A stretch of DNA of 64,000 nucleotides from Rhizopus arrhizus (GCA_024220505.1 JAKZZE010000031.1:310001-374000), one strand, 5' to 3'; counted from the first letter of the stretch, positions 44,001 to 55,914 are shown. Numbers and translations are program-made. The notes: generated by a model from the letters alone, not told the origin.

Positions 44001-46025
44001 GTCTTTGTTCCAATTACTTACTTTTTAGAATTATCGACATGTAACTTTGTTATTTTCAACATATTTGAGCATTGGGACGTAATATATAGTATTGAAGGTT
44101 CTTGAGTAGGCTGTACTTTTTCAAAGTGAGCATCAATGCTAGAATATCTACAATAAGACTTCATACCTTTTTTTTTTTTTTAAAAAAAAAATGCTTGGTT
44201 ATCACAGACTAAGGCAGGGCTGTCCAGCAATTGTGAGACAGCTATGAACATGCATGTAAGGAGTTCAAATACCCTCCCCACTTTTCAGCAGACATTATAC
44301 GCGTTTTTTTTTTTGAACCTTCGTCTTCATTTTTGCCCTTTGAAAATATTCTTGTAGTTCTTTTTTCTCCTTTTGAAAAAAAAAACTAGCATTAATGACT
44401 CTAACTGCATTCATTCTGAATACGTTTCTTACCGTATAAAGATGGTTTGCCTCCAGTTTGGCTGTGAAACTTCATTTTTGTGTTGATAACAAAGTATAGT
44501 TCATAAACACGCTAATTAGCACCTTTATGAAACTTATAGTGGATTAAAAAAAAAAACAGAGCTGATAGTAATCCCCTAGTTAAAAGCATAATGATTGATT
44601 GCAGCCAGATTGAGGTATTCGTTGTTCGTAAAGTCTTCAGTGAATTGATTAATATACTACTGTGCCATTGAAACATAAAGAGAGCATGAGGAAAGCACAA
44701 ATGATCAGGTCACAAAGCTTTTGATTCTATAATGAAGAGTGTACAATCATGTGCCATAACCAAAACTACTTTAAATTCTATGGTTATGTTGTCAATTTGG
44801 TTCTTTTAAGACAAAATTCCAAGAAAAATTTCTTTGCCTTTTTAAGATATTACTATGAGCAAAAGACAATCGTGAGCTCATTACTCGAAAAAAGATGCGC
44901 TTTTATTACCAGCAGCTATATTGAATCATATCATAATTAGTTAAACTCGTGCTACTTGGTCGCACTAGAAATACTCGTGTAGATAGAATGACCTATATTC
45001 TTTTACAAGTTGTATCATTGATCATCAACAAGATGTTATACTTTGTTCGATTTGGTACAGAAAAGAATATGTTTATCAAGAAAAGAAAAGAAAGAGCAGA
45101 TAGCATTGATGTTGATAAATCAATTCATATATTCACTGAAAACATAGATCATGAACTGATTGATTCTATATGAAAGCATAATTCAAGTATTCCTTTGAAA
45201 TAGTCTTTCGAAAGTGAATCCTTTTTTGATTTTATTCTCAACTATACTGCTACTTGTCAAAATAACTATCCTTTTGGTTATTCATACTTCTGATCAAGTT
45301 AGTCTGTACAGACATGTATTTATTGTTTTAAAAGTAAAAAGATCCCTTACACTGCTAGAAAAGCTGATTCCTCTCAGTTTTATTGAACATCATTTGATTT
45401 AGACAATGATAACAGTCTGGAATCACAAGAAACAGCTAATAATATTGCTTCTAGATTATTAAGCATGTTTTATTCCATTTGAAAAGTGGAAACACAATAC
45501 TAAGATGTTGAATTGTAGAGAACTTTGATAGAATACACATGATAATACCATCTCATCCAACCTGACCATTTAATATACAATATTCTCTCTATCGCTGTTC
45601 AAAATTGAAAGATATTAAAAGGCGTTTTGAAATACAATAAAAACTATAAAAAAATTTAAATCTAATCAAGATCAAAAATGGTAATATTGTGTTGCATTCA
45701 TCTTTCTCTTTTTCTTCCCAACTTAAAAGTTGAAAACAAGTACAGCCAGTTTTGCTTATAAATTTAGAGTTTTTTTTAAACACAGAACAGTTTGAAAAAA
45801 CAATCATTTTGTCTAAACTTGCTATAAAAACCTGTTTTCTTGGAAAAACAAATCGTTCTACAAAAAGAACTTGCTCTTGATAGGTATTTTCTTCTTTTTA
45901 TAACAAGAAGTATGAGTAATACAGTACACAATTGAAAAATAATTTGGATTATCTAAGGTTTATATGAGCTTCAATTTATAAAATAAGATTTTCAGGAACT
46001 CTTTTTTTTTTTTTTTTCTTTAGCA
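40314..46025. other. 5.7 kb gene desert
   Basis: The longest empty stretch. It begins with pyrimidine-rich promoter-like DNA and many A/T runs (40561-40576, 40659-40677, a T30-CTT-A13 block at 41048-41093, 41433-41449, a T14A10 block at 44168-44191). The 41.4-46.0 kb part has no convincing coding sequence on either strand: open frames are short and composition is random. A tRNA-like patch lies near 44200-44280. This probably represents old, eroded mobile DNA plus the SDR promoter (45990-46025 is T-rich). Confidence 0.5.
41048..41093 (+). repeat. T30-CTT-A13 homopolymer block
   Basis: 30 T, then CTT, then 13 A. A head-to-head A/T block similar to those at 20244, 31574 and 44168. Confidence 0.85.
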
Positions 46026-47168
46026 ATGAGAGATTTTTGGTCAAAGAGAAATTACTCTTTTGAAAGTATTCCAGACTTGACTGGTAAAGTAGCTATTATC
46101 ACAGGTAGTAACACGGGTGTAAGTATAGTAAATTGTCACCTTTCTTGATACCAACATACGATATTCTAGATTGGTAAAATATGTGCTTTAGAAATGGCCA
46201 GAAAAGGCTGTACAGTGTATGTATATGAATCTTTTGTGACCTATCTATTAATCATTTTAAAGAATCCTTGCTTGTCGTAATGAAGAAAAGACAATAAAGG
46301 TAGTTGAAGAAATCAAGACGGCCACCAAAAATGAAAAGGTTGAATTCATCAAGCTGGACTTGATGTCTCTTGCTTCTGTTAAACAATTTGCTCAAGAATT
46401 TAAAGCCAAGTATCAGGAACTTCACATCTTGATCAATAATGCAGGTGTCTTGATGTGTCCCTTTGGACTTTCAGAGGATGGTAAGTGATAACCTCTATTT
46501 TTCTTGATAGCTTATTTTTTTTTCTTTACTTGGTTAGGTATTGAAACTCAATTTGCTACAAACCATGTTGCTCATCATTACTTGACGATGCTTTTATTAC
46601 CCGTCTTGGAAAAATCCACACCATCTCGTATTGTCACTGTGAGCTCCTTGGCACACGCCTTGACTTTCTCCAAGTTGAATCTTGATTCGATCAGTGACCC
46701 AAAGGCCTATGATCGAGGTACCCAGTATTCTAAATCAAAGGTAACCTAGATTACTTTTGAGCTTCCTTACTCATTTATTTACAGATTTGCAACATCCTGT
46801 TTACAAGGGAACTCGCTAAACGTTTAGAAACCAAAGGTATCACCAATCTCTACGTCAACTGTAATCATCCAGGCACTATCAGCAGTGATCTCTACCGTCA
46901 TCTGTATGATCCCAAGGTGGGTATCATGGCCTGGCTCAATCGTTTGTTTTTCATTTCTGAAGAAGATGGCGCGCTCACTCAACTTTATCTGGCTACGAGT
47001 CCCGAGGTAGAGGAAAAGGGCATTCGTGGACAATACTATGTACCCTTTGGTGTCCCGGGCACACCTCGTGGTGAGGCTGCTCATCAAGAAAGGCCTATTG
47101 AATTGTGGAAGTTCACAGAGAACTTGATTAAAGAAAAGATGCCCGATTATGAGGGTGCACCAATTTAA
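46026..47168 (+). CDS. Short-chain dehydrogenase/reductase (retinol dehydrogenase/WWOX-like)
   Basis: An NAD(P)-dependent oxidoreductase. ATG 46026 gives [18 protein letters not shown]. The cofactor motif TGSNTGIG is split by an intron after Gly-Thr-Gly. Then [10 protein letters not shown], the NNAG motif in [22 protein letters not shown], and the catalytic Tyr-x-x-x-Lys as YSKSK, again split at an intron. [13 protein letters not shown] is the usual substrate-loop block. Five introns. Ends MPDYEGAPI, stop at 47166-47168. Length (about 320 residues) is normal for RDH11/13-like or fungal light-induced SDRs. Substrate unknown. 37 bp separate its stop from that of the convergent transporter gene. 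Confidence 0.88.
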
Positions 47169-47205
47169 TTTAATAATAAATAACAATGTTTGCTCTATGA
47201 TGGTT

Positions 47206-48524
47206 CTAAGTGTAGGATGAAATATTAAAAGATGACTTGTTGATCTGTCTCTGTTCATCATCTTCACTTGTAGGTGACGGGGCTAAGCTGTAAAATACGA
47301 CACCAACAATCACGAGTGTATATGAGATGGGATAAAATTGTGGCATCTACAGATCATTAGCTTACATTCATTCTGTCTATCTTTATATACCTTGGCATCT
47401 AAAAAGCATATTCCTACTAACAGCGAATAAAAATTACTTGTGATCAAGCTCATACTAAGAAAGGCAGCACCTGCCATACGGTACACGATAGGAACAAGTG
47501 AATACATACAGAACAGACAAAGGACATAAACTGTAACAAGTAGAACTAATTCAACATGATCAATAATCCAATTTTTCTCTTGTGACTGATATTGTTACCA
47601 CTGTGAATAGACCATTGTGTTGTGATCCATGTGTCGTATTCAAAATAGAGCCTATAGCGTATGTTAGGACGTATGCTGTTGATCAGTCTGCTCACTTACG
47701 CTTGTATACCACACAAGACAGATCCCCAAAGGCTTGCTTTGCCTAGAAATTCAAATGATGTATGGCTTCTTACTAAATGTTCTTCTGTTACATTACTTAT
47801 TGCATATAAACTTGCACTCATCAACTAAACAACTAATTAAAAAAGCATAAAAAATACATTTTCACTCTTTTTACACAAATCACATCTCCAATCCAGCTGT
47901 GGTTTGCTAAAAGATCATAAGTACAAGTATTCATTCATGCGCAAATATGCAAAACACACCTGATGCATCATCCGATTCTACGGTATCACACCATATGAGG
48001 ATAGCTAAACCCAATAAACATAATGCTGCACTTTTGATATGAGTTGCAGTGTATTTTGCATGTAGAAAATAAGTTGAAAGTAGCATGATACAAGGAATTG
48101 ACCATGAAGATAATATTAATGCCGATAAAACCGAGGTCCTTTTGAAAGCCAATACAGCGAGTACATTACCTAATAAAATTCATTAAATTCCGCTTCTAAA
48201 TCAATGTTTATTTTACCTCCAACATCAGCAAAAGAGAATCCTAAAACTAATCAAAAACTCGTCAATACATAAATATGAAATAAAGCCTATTTATTTACAT
48301 TGCCAACTTGATTTTGAAAAAGATTTGTGTTTGAAAATCAAGATGGAAGATCCATAATAGACAATAAATAAGATCAGGTAATTCACAAGATTCTGTGTAA
48401 AAGGTATACTGATGCCGTAATGCTGCCATAAAGCAGAAGAAGCTGAACTAGTACCTGTGATACATAAAGATAAAAGTTGACCAAGACAAACCTGTGTGAA
48501 GGTTTGTGCTTTGAATAGTTGCAT
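47206..48524 (-). CDS. SLC35F-like solute carrier (drug/metabolite transporter superfamily)
   Basis: A multi-spanning membrane protein with about ten helices over about eight exons. Start ATG 48522-48524: MQLFKAQTFTQVCLGQLLSLC then SIPFTQNLVNYLILFIVYYG. Central blocks are SFADVGGNVLAVLAFKRTSV, LSALILSSWSIPCIMLLSTYF and SAALCLLGLAILIWCDT, characteristic of the SLC35F1/F2 (DUF914) group. Later exons give ISNVTEEHLVRSHTSFEFLG, MAGAAFLSMSLITSNFYSLL and FYPISYTLVIVGVVFYSLAP, with a polar tail ending NISSYT (stop TAG 47206-47208). The substrate is unknown; some exon borders in the middle are approximate. Confidence 0.78.
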
Positions 48525-49660
48525 GATAGTAAAAGAGAAAAGAAAAGTTTTTTTTTTTTTTTTTTTACTTTAAAAAATTCAGGGTCTAATTTTAAGGGTC
48601 GCTTTCCATTGGCGTACATATCATGAACCGAAGGCTGTAGAATACATCAAAGAGCTTACAATGTAATTTTGAGCAAGATTAAAATTATTCGAAAAAAAAG
48701 GGGGGATTGGTTAGGCTGAAAGGCAAGAGGTCGCCAGAAAAGCTCTGGGGGAATCTTTTATATCTATCTCATATCAATCATGCCTAGTTGTAGTCTATTG
48801 ACAATAAGAAAATATAATTATGCAGAGGCATGGTGTATGGGAAACATTTGCCTCAATATAGAATCACAATCAGGCACAAATACAAAGTTGCGTAACCTTG
48901 ACATTTTATTTTAAAAAGGATGCGGACAATGTAAGCAATCAAAGTCGGCAAAATTTTATTTTTGTTAAGTGCAGGCATAAAATTCCATCTGTTCAATAAA
49001 GGCAAACCTCTCTTTCTCTCTCTTTTTCACTTTGTGCTAAGTCAGCCACTGCTTGTAAAGCAGATGAAGAATGCTTTTTTTTTACATTCATACGCGCATA
49101 ACTGAAAGAAAAGAGATGATGAAAGGGTCAGAAAACTGCAAGTAAGCAGCAGTTGTGATTTTATTAATGAAACTAGATTTTATAAAGAAGATATGATGTC
49201 AATGAAAAAAAAGGTGGAATTGACTATGTTTGGATAAACTTTGATCAAAACAGCAATGTCTTTTGCATTAAACTCTCACTAAATTAGGCCATATCATTCC
49301 TTTTCAAAGCACTTCTTGATCTTCACGTTAAGTAAACTGTGAAAATTAAGCCTCAAATCTGTCAAGCTGTAGTGAGAAATTATCTCATTTTTGCACTTTA
49401 AAATATCAATTTCCATTCCACTAACCTCCAAGTGCATCAGTCAATTTGACTGATTTAAGCAAGCAGTTCACATCAAGCCCGATATTTGATAGGCAGTTCA
49501 GATGATTCAGGGTTAGTGAAATTAAGAATAGGATTGCATATCTTATCGCAAGGCTTGAGGTCTGATTTGCAATTCTAAAATCCCGTGCGCTCGATGGAGG
49601 GTCAATCTCTGTAGCTGGCTTTTGAGTAAGCATCAACACATATGAAAATTCTCTTGTTTT

Positions 49661-49710
<50 letters not shown>

Positions 49711-49963
49711 CAGAGTAAAAAAAGGGGTGTTGATTTCTTCAATATCTACATATTTTTTTTAGCTTTGTAATCTAAAAAAAGGGACGCATTGGAAAAGCAG
49801 GATATCCAAGACACAGCGGATATCACTGGTATACATCACCGGAAGAAGGCCATTGAAGTAACTGGGAGGAAACGATAAAGATTCCTGTTTTCACTTTATT
49901 CTCTGTAAGAGTTTTTTTTTTATTTTATTGCAAGAGAGAATCAAATATTTCATTTGCGCAAAA
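48525..49963. other. Intergenic region, no gene; contains a 45-base A run
   Basis: 1.4 kb upstream of the transporter gene and downstream of the ArgRS-like gene. A T run lies at about 48550-48565 and A45 at 49662-49706. The 300 bp before A45 are richer in G and C and hold an 80-codon frame on the minus strand that is not recognisable. Confidence 0.45.
49662..49706 (+). repeat. A45 homopolymer
   Basis: 45 consecutive A following CTTGTTTTC. It may be a retrotransposition tail or simple expansion; the length is doubtful without long reads. Confidence 0.85.
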
Positions 49964-51962
49964 TCACATCCTTTCCAGTGGATGAAGCCCGATCAATTTC
50001 ATACCATTAGCCAATGTAGTCTTGGCTGCCCAAAATAAAAGTAATCTTGCCTCTGCTAATTTGGGATCCACGTCTTTGATTCGTAGATTATAGTTGACTT
50101 GACTGATCATGTGGGCCAATTTAAACAAGTACAAAACAAGAGTAGATGAATCCAATGATTGGAAGGTGGTCTGTATGATATCTGGATAAAGTGATATGGC
50201 CCGTGTCAATTCAAATGCCTCTTCTTCATTCAATAAAGAAAATTGACAGTGAGGAGAGACAGGAAAGTTCAATTTACGTTCAATACTAGAGCATATTAAT
50301 ATCCGATCATTCTTTGTCTAGCCTTGACTTACCCACAAATACGCGTATGTGTGTACTGCAAAAAGATACCCGTGTCACCTCTTGCATCTGTCATTCTATC
50401 CCAAGCAAAATGATAATTCCTAACCCTCTTGTTTGCCATATCCTGAGTGATAATACCAGATATTCCCAAAGTGTCTGCAATGTAATCAACTGCTTTTTCT
50501 CCTTGTATGAGTTGCTCATCTACAACAATACCTTCTTTTAATATATCAGCATATTTTCCATGTCTCATATCTTCCTTGATGACTCTAAGCATATTCTCTT
50601 TGGCTGTATCTAGAATTTCTTTCAATGATAGAGTCGACATATTGAGGATCTTGCCAAAAGGTATGTGGACTAATTCTGGACAATCTGATATTATTTGAAG
50701 AATTTTGAAGAGTTGTTTGCAATGATTTTCTTGCTCAACGCTTGCAACATAAATAATCTTTTCCACATCCTTGTACTTTTCACAATACATCAAGACTCCT
50801 GCTATTTCTCTAGTAAGACATGTGCTGGATTCATCTGGTGTTCGAATCACAGCCCTTCCCAAGTTATAATCCGAAAGATTGACGACCAAGGACCCATCCT
50901 CTGATTGATTGCAAAGACCTTTTTCTTCCAATCGCCTATAGACCATGGGAATATAATCTTCTGTATCATTCATATATTCAAATCGTTGGTCCTTTAATAA
51001 TCGTCGGTGAGTTTCTTCAGAAGATTGCCTAATGAGCAACCGAAGCTTTTGCCACTCCTGAACAGTTTCAGGGTCCCCTTGGTCTAATTTCCTTAAGTAG
51101 TCGGATACTTCTTGAGTCACCTTTTTCAAATCTTGTTTCATATCTTGATTGATCTTTACGGAGATATCATCCAAATGCCTCACAGTGTCTTTCTCTTCGG
51201 AGTTTCCATACTTCTTATATCCAACGGCCAGCAATGCTTAAGTAATATATCAATAAAAATTTCTTTTTCTTTTTGAACAAGTCATTCATTTACCGTATAG
51301 ATTTTTTTCATCGCCCAAGTCATTCAATTTATAGCACTTGTATCCATTTGCTTCATATATTCTTTGAATAAATCCACCAAGAATCATACGTTTTAAATGT
51401 CCTTCGTGATGTTTTGCAGGTGAACCAAGGTGGATCAAGACAGAGCGATCATTGAGAGTATGCCCATATCTTTCCTTTTCTTCAAAGACATTCAATAAAG
51501 TTTCCCTGATATATTCTTCCTTATTGACGTTAAAGTTTAAAAATTGTCCTTGCGCCTTTACACTTTCAATATATGAATCTGGTTCAAACTTTTTGTGATG
51601 TTTGCTGTTACATTGAATAGAAAAAAAAAAACTTCCCCTCACGCTTTTTACACAAAATGGAATCTTACCAAATGAACAATTTCTTTACATAACACGTCTT
51701 TATCTTGATGTGGAACCAATTTTAAAAGTTGAGGAATAGGTAAAGTGAATTGACCGTGTGTTGTTGATTTTGGAATTTGAATGAGATCAAGTAGTTTTTG
51801 TTTTTCAACTGAGACAGTATCACTCAGTAAAGTGGCAATAGCACTTTTAAACTTGGATTTTGTATTTTGCTGGTTTGATCTTTTGGTTATTTTCATTAAG
51901 AAAAAGTTGACAGGTACAGCGGAAATTGAAATATCCAGTAGGGTAAATTTATTGAGAGACAT
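49964..51962 (-). CDS. Diverged arginyl-tRNA synthetase-like protein (class I)
   Basis: Full-length by family standard: an N-terminal additional domain (IPKSTTHGQFTLPIPQL), the Rossmann catalytic fold, and the C-terminal DALR-type helical domain ending GLHPLERM, like the canonical xRM terminus. Fold landmarks survive: LLAVGYKKYGNSEE, FGKILNMSTLSLKEILD (the KMSKS position, naturally degenerate in eukaryotic ArgRS), FAWDRMTDARGDTGIFLQYTH. But the class I signature is altered. Where ArgRS normally reads SSPNIAKPFHAGHLRST this protein has LGSPAKHHEGHLKRM, about three residues shorter and with Glu between the histidines. The usual LGDWGxQFG becomes LGDEKNLYGK. Activity is therefore uncertain: paralogue with new role, organellar form, or functional variant. 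Three introns; ATG 51960-51962 chosen as first Met of the open frame. Confidence 0.8.
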
Positions 51963-52450
51963 TTATCATGGTTTTACCAAAGACAAGTTTTAATTTAAAC
52001 CAAGAAAGAAAAAAAAAAAGTCCAGAGTGTTTAAAAACATAAAGTTCTAGACTTTAAGAATAGTATTCTATTGGTTCTTCTTATGATCGTAGACATAAAG
52101 GTTTCTTTTTAATAAATGCGTCTTTGGCATTGCATTATCCGTGAAGATTTATTAGGATATCATAGTCTTTTAATAACGTACACAAATCTGTTTGCTTAAT
52201 CGAATAGCTTGATGTAAGATAATTTATAAAAGTATCCGGAATCTAACCAGAGCCTTTCTATTTCTGTTTCCAGTTTTGACTCATCATCCATACTTATTTC
52301 TCTCCCTTTTTACTGGTGTTTCTCTATACTTTATACTTGGTGAAAATCAAAATAAAACCTTCTACACGTACGAATGTCTCTTAAACCTAATATTTTATCT
52401 TACCCCAGTTTCATTTCAACTTTCCTTCTTTCTTTTTCATACTCTACTTG
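51963..52450. promoter_or_regulatory. Divergent promoter region, ArgRS-like (-) and Avt-like transporter (+)
   Basis: 488 bp between divergent start codons, with a pyrimidine-rich final 190 bp before the transporter start. No specific sites identified. Confidence 0.4.
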
Positions 52451-54128
52451 ATGAAAACAGATTCGCTTGTAGAAGTTTCAGTCATAGAACGTGCTCAATG
52501 TAATTCAATTCGTGATTTAGCCAATTCTACTTCATCACTTTACTCCCATTTTGCTGGAGAAAACTTGGAAGTGAGTCAGTGCAGTTCGTTGAATGAAGTA
52601 AAAGAAAGCATTGGTCAAGAAGAAGAGCCCGTTGAGCAAGAGACTTTACCTCATCGTGCATCTGTGAAAAAAGCAATGTTTATGTTCTTGAAGGCCTTTA
52701 TTGGATCTGGTGTATTATTTCTACCTAAAGCGTAAAAATTGACATCTACTTCAAATAACACGATTCAAATGTCTTTATAGATTCGATCATGGTGGATTGG
52801 CTTTATCTATTGTATTGATGATCATCATCGCCTTGGTTTCCTTGTTTGCTATTTTGCAGTTAGTCAAGACTCAGGAAATAGTTGGAGGATCGTACGGGGA
52901 TATAGGTGGTTACTTGTTTGGTAACTATGTCCGACATACCGTCTTGTTCTTCATCGTCCTTTCTCAGATGGGCTTTGTCTGTTCTTATCTTGTCTTTGTC
53001 TCGGGCAATTTGCTCAATATTGTCAACGTCTTGTCTCGCTGCACAGCAACGATTGTTGATTCCAAATATTACATATGGATGGTCTCGCTTGCTGTCTTGC
53101 CCATGGTCCTCATTCGACACATTGCCAAACTGTCTTGGACAGCAATCATTGCCGATGTGCTCATCTTGTTTGGTTTGATCAGCTGTCTTTATTTTACGTC
53201 GTACGAACTGCACCATTCCGGAATCGGACCGGGTGTCAAGGCGGTGAATTCTGCGAGTTTTGCATTGATGATCGGTACAGCTACATTTTCGTTTGAAGGC
53301 ATTGGGCTAGGTAAGCTATCATAAAAAAGAGGTGATGAAATTCAATTGATAACTGTTGATAGTGTTGCCTATAGCGGACGCTATGAAGGAACCTAAAAAA
53401 TTCCCCCTTGTTGTCACTCTGGGTATGATGATTGTGTGCTCCATTTATATTTTAATTGGTACAGTATCTTATCTGGCCTACGGTGAACATATTCAAGCAG
53501 CCGTTGTTTACAATTTTCCTTTAAACGATGCATTAACCATCTCTGTTCAATGTCTTTACTCTATTGCTATTATCTTGACGTAAAGCTTTATTTGTGTTAT
53601 GAGTCAATACTAACAAATAAAAGATTAGTGCGCCTTTTATGTTATTTCCAGCAACTAAAATCCTAGAAAAAGCAGTGTTTTATAAATTACCTTCTGGAAA
53701 AAACAATGTAAAGGTGAAATGGCTCAAGAATCTTTTTAGAATCGTTTTATTGTTTATTTGTGCCACTATTGCTTTTCTTGTTGGAGGACAAAATTTGGAT
53801 ATCTTTGTGTCTTTAGGTACTCTTTATTTATTTTGGTTTTATCTAACTTTATTTTAGTTGGTTCGTTAGCTTGTGTACCGCTATGCTTTATCTTTCCAGG
53901 TTTGTTTAATATTTCCTACTTTACAATTGATTAATATAGTGTTTACACTTTTCAGGGTTATTTCATTTTAAAGTAACTCAATCAACAAGGGATAAAGTAT
54001 ATGATTCGATATTAGTTATTTTTGGTGTGATTGTAATGATTTATACTCTTTATGTCACTATCACTTCAATGCTTTTTCCAGAGGCTGAAAATTATAAAAT
54101 TCCACCATTCTGTCCAATGGCTGCATAA
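52451..54128 (+). CDS. Vacuolar amino-acid transporter, Avt3/Avt4-like (AAAP family)
   Basis: Likely exports amino acids from the vacuole. A polar N-terminus (MKTDSLVEVSVIERAQCN) is followed by the family entry block RASVKKAMFMFLKAFIGSG, VLFLPKAFDHGGLALS and about eleven membrane helices. Other landmarks are VGGSYGDIGGYLFGNYVRH, SFEGIGLVLPIADAMKEPKK (split by an intron; conserved helix 6 Gly/Glu region) and SAPFMLFPATKILEK. Six introns; the last exon ends KIPPFCPMAA, stop TAA 54126-54128. GSGVLFLPKAF and EGIGLVLP are diagnostic for the Avt3/4/SLC36-like branch. Confidence 0.9.
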
Positions 54129-54241
54129 AAAAAATCAAACCATATGACACCCTACTATGCTACTAATATTTTATATATAAACTATTTCTTTTTTTTTTTT
54201 CACTGCAGTCTTCTTTTTCTTCTTCTTCTTGCTAGTCTATT

Positions 54242-54541
54242 ATGTCCCGTAGTAAAGACAGTTCTTTTCATTATTATCGTCATGAAAGACATGTTAACAG
54301 GTAACAGTAGCTTATATTTCGCTGCTTGTATTCACTTTTGGTTAGGAACGGTTCAAGTGAAGACCGTTATAGCTTGAAAAAGACAAGTGCTGCTAATATG
54401 AACCAGTGGGAAGCTTTTATAGATGAAGTTCCCGATATTATTGAAGAAGATAGTCATCATACCGTAAATAATACAAGCACTAAGCTGTGTCTTGTTGATC
54501 CTAACACTTTTCAAACTATGCGTCATGAACAATTATCTTGA
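54242..54541 (+). CDS. Small uncharacterised two-exon protein (84 residues)
   Basis: ATG 54242 (MSRSKDSSFHYYRHERHVNR) splices cleanly over a 45-nt intron (54300-54344, GTAACAGT...GGTTAG) into NGSSEDRYSLKKTSAANMN, then EDSHHTVNNTSTKLCLV, ending MRHEQLS at TGA 54539-54541. A pyrimidine-rich tract lies just upstream. Composition is hydrophilic with several His and Ser. No family recognised. The intact open frame through a consensus intron supports a real gene, 113 bp downstream of the transporter on the same strand. Confidence 0.5.
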
Positions 54542-55291
54542 AATCACATTAGGTTTCTATACCACCTTCCTCTCTTTCTTTCTCTTTAAAGTCGAAATAA
54601 ATTTGACTTTTCTATACCGCAACTATGTCTTTATTAGATCACTGCTTTATGATATTTCCCACTTTTATTTTTATAAACAAAAGATGTCGATTAGTTTAAA
54701 CAGTAAAATTAGAGCATCTGGACCAACATCCTATTTTTTTTTATCTCGTTACTTATCTCTCCTCAAATGAGTTGCTTTAATACAATTGGATCTTGATAGA
54801 GAATAGTCAAACATTAAACCCGAAGTAAGTTCATGCAATAAAACATTCTAGAACTCTGTGGAAAACGCCAGTTTCTCCGCCTTTTTCTTCCAGCATAATA
54901 TAGGATTTTCAGTTTGTGTATCCAATTTTGCGTAAGTCTGTATATTTTGTACTATAAAATAAGATTCTGATACGCAAACTTCTAGTGAAAATCTCATAGT
55001 TAAATTTTATTGCACTAGTGCGAGACATGCTAATGATTATCAGGATGCTACACTCTTTCCAAAAAGTAAATTCGCCTTGACTGAAAACAAATTCACTCAA
55101 TGGCGAGAATAAAATGCATGTTGTACGAAAAATAAATTCATTATAATGAAAAATCATTTTAAATGATAACAAGAACAAAATTCATATTATACGAAATGTA
55201 AATTCGTCTTCGTTGACAAATCGGATGTTCTGTTGCCAAGAACATTTTGTAGTACAAGCCTTGGAATCTTTGGATATAAAAGAGTACCCTA
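54542..55291. other. Intergenic region with a degenerate short-period tandem repeat
   Basis: AT-rich DNA between the small gene and the truncated transposon. Its right half contains repeated AAATTC and TACGAA words (tandem repeat entry). No gene seen. Confidence 0.5.
55067..55217 (+). repeat. Degenerate 22-bp tandem repeat (66-bp higher-order unit)
   Basis: About seven units of 22 bp built on TAAATTC-N8-CGAAAA, such as TAAATTCGCCTTGACTGAAA, TAAATTCATTATAATGAAAA and TAAATTCGTCTTCGTTGACA. Two successive 66-bp blocks (55067-55132 and 55133-55198) align end to end. Alternating TATAACGAAT-like words occur in subterminal parts of some pogo/Tigger elements, so this may be a remnant of one; that is inference. 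Confidence 0.55.
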
Positions 55292-55914
55292 ATTGCCCGT
55301 CTTTTTTTTTTTACGGAATCAAAGTACTTTTGGAGATTTTTAATTCTGTGAATATTTGTCTCAGACGCTTCATCACGTCGTCCAAGAAGACTGAAGGATT
55401 CTCATCAATGCACTCAAGAATAACTTTTTTGTGCTCCTCGTTAAGAATGCGTGGACGACCAGTCTTTCTCTGTTTCTCAAAGATACTATTAGGATCCCTC
55501 TCGTACTGTTCAGCCCATTTTTGTCCTGTACGAACGTGAATTCTAAGCTGTTTTGCAGCAGCAGCCGCGCTCAAGCACCTATCAAACAACAGCTTGAAGA
55601 ACCTCACTTTGTCCTGGTCCAAATAGCGTGTATAATTACGCTTGCTTGATGTTTCTCTCATAACAGCATCAGTGTTAGGTTTTACGTCCTCTTCCACCTG
55701 CATTGATTCCGTCACTTTGTCACCCTCCAGTGGCTGTTGCGCTAAATATTGTGTATGAGAGCTCAATGTTTCAAGACAAAATCGCTTCTCATCAACAATA
55801 TAATCCATTGGTTCAGATCTGCCATACTCGTCGACGACAGAACCTTTCCCATTTTCATACAAGTATTGAATGTTCATTATGATGTGAATTTGTGTGTATT
55901 GCGAAAAAGAACAG

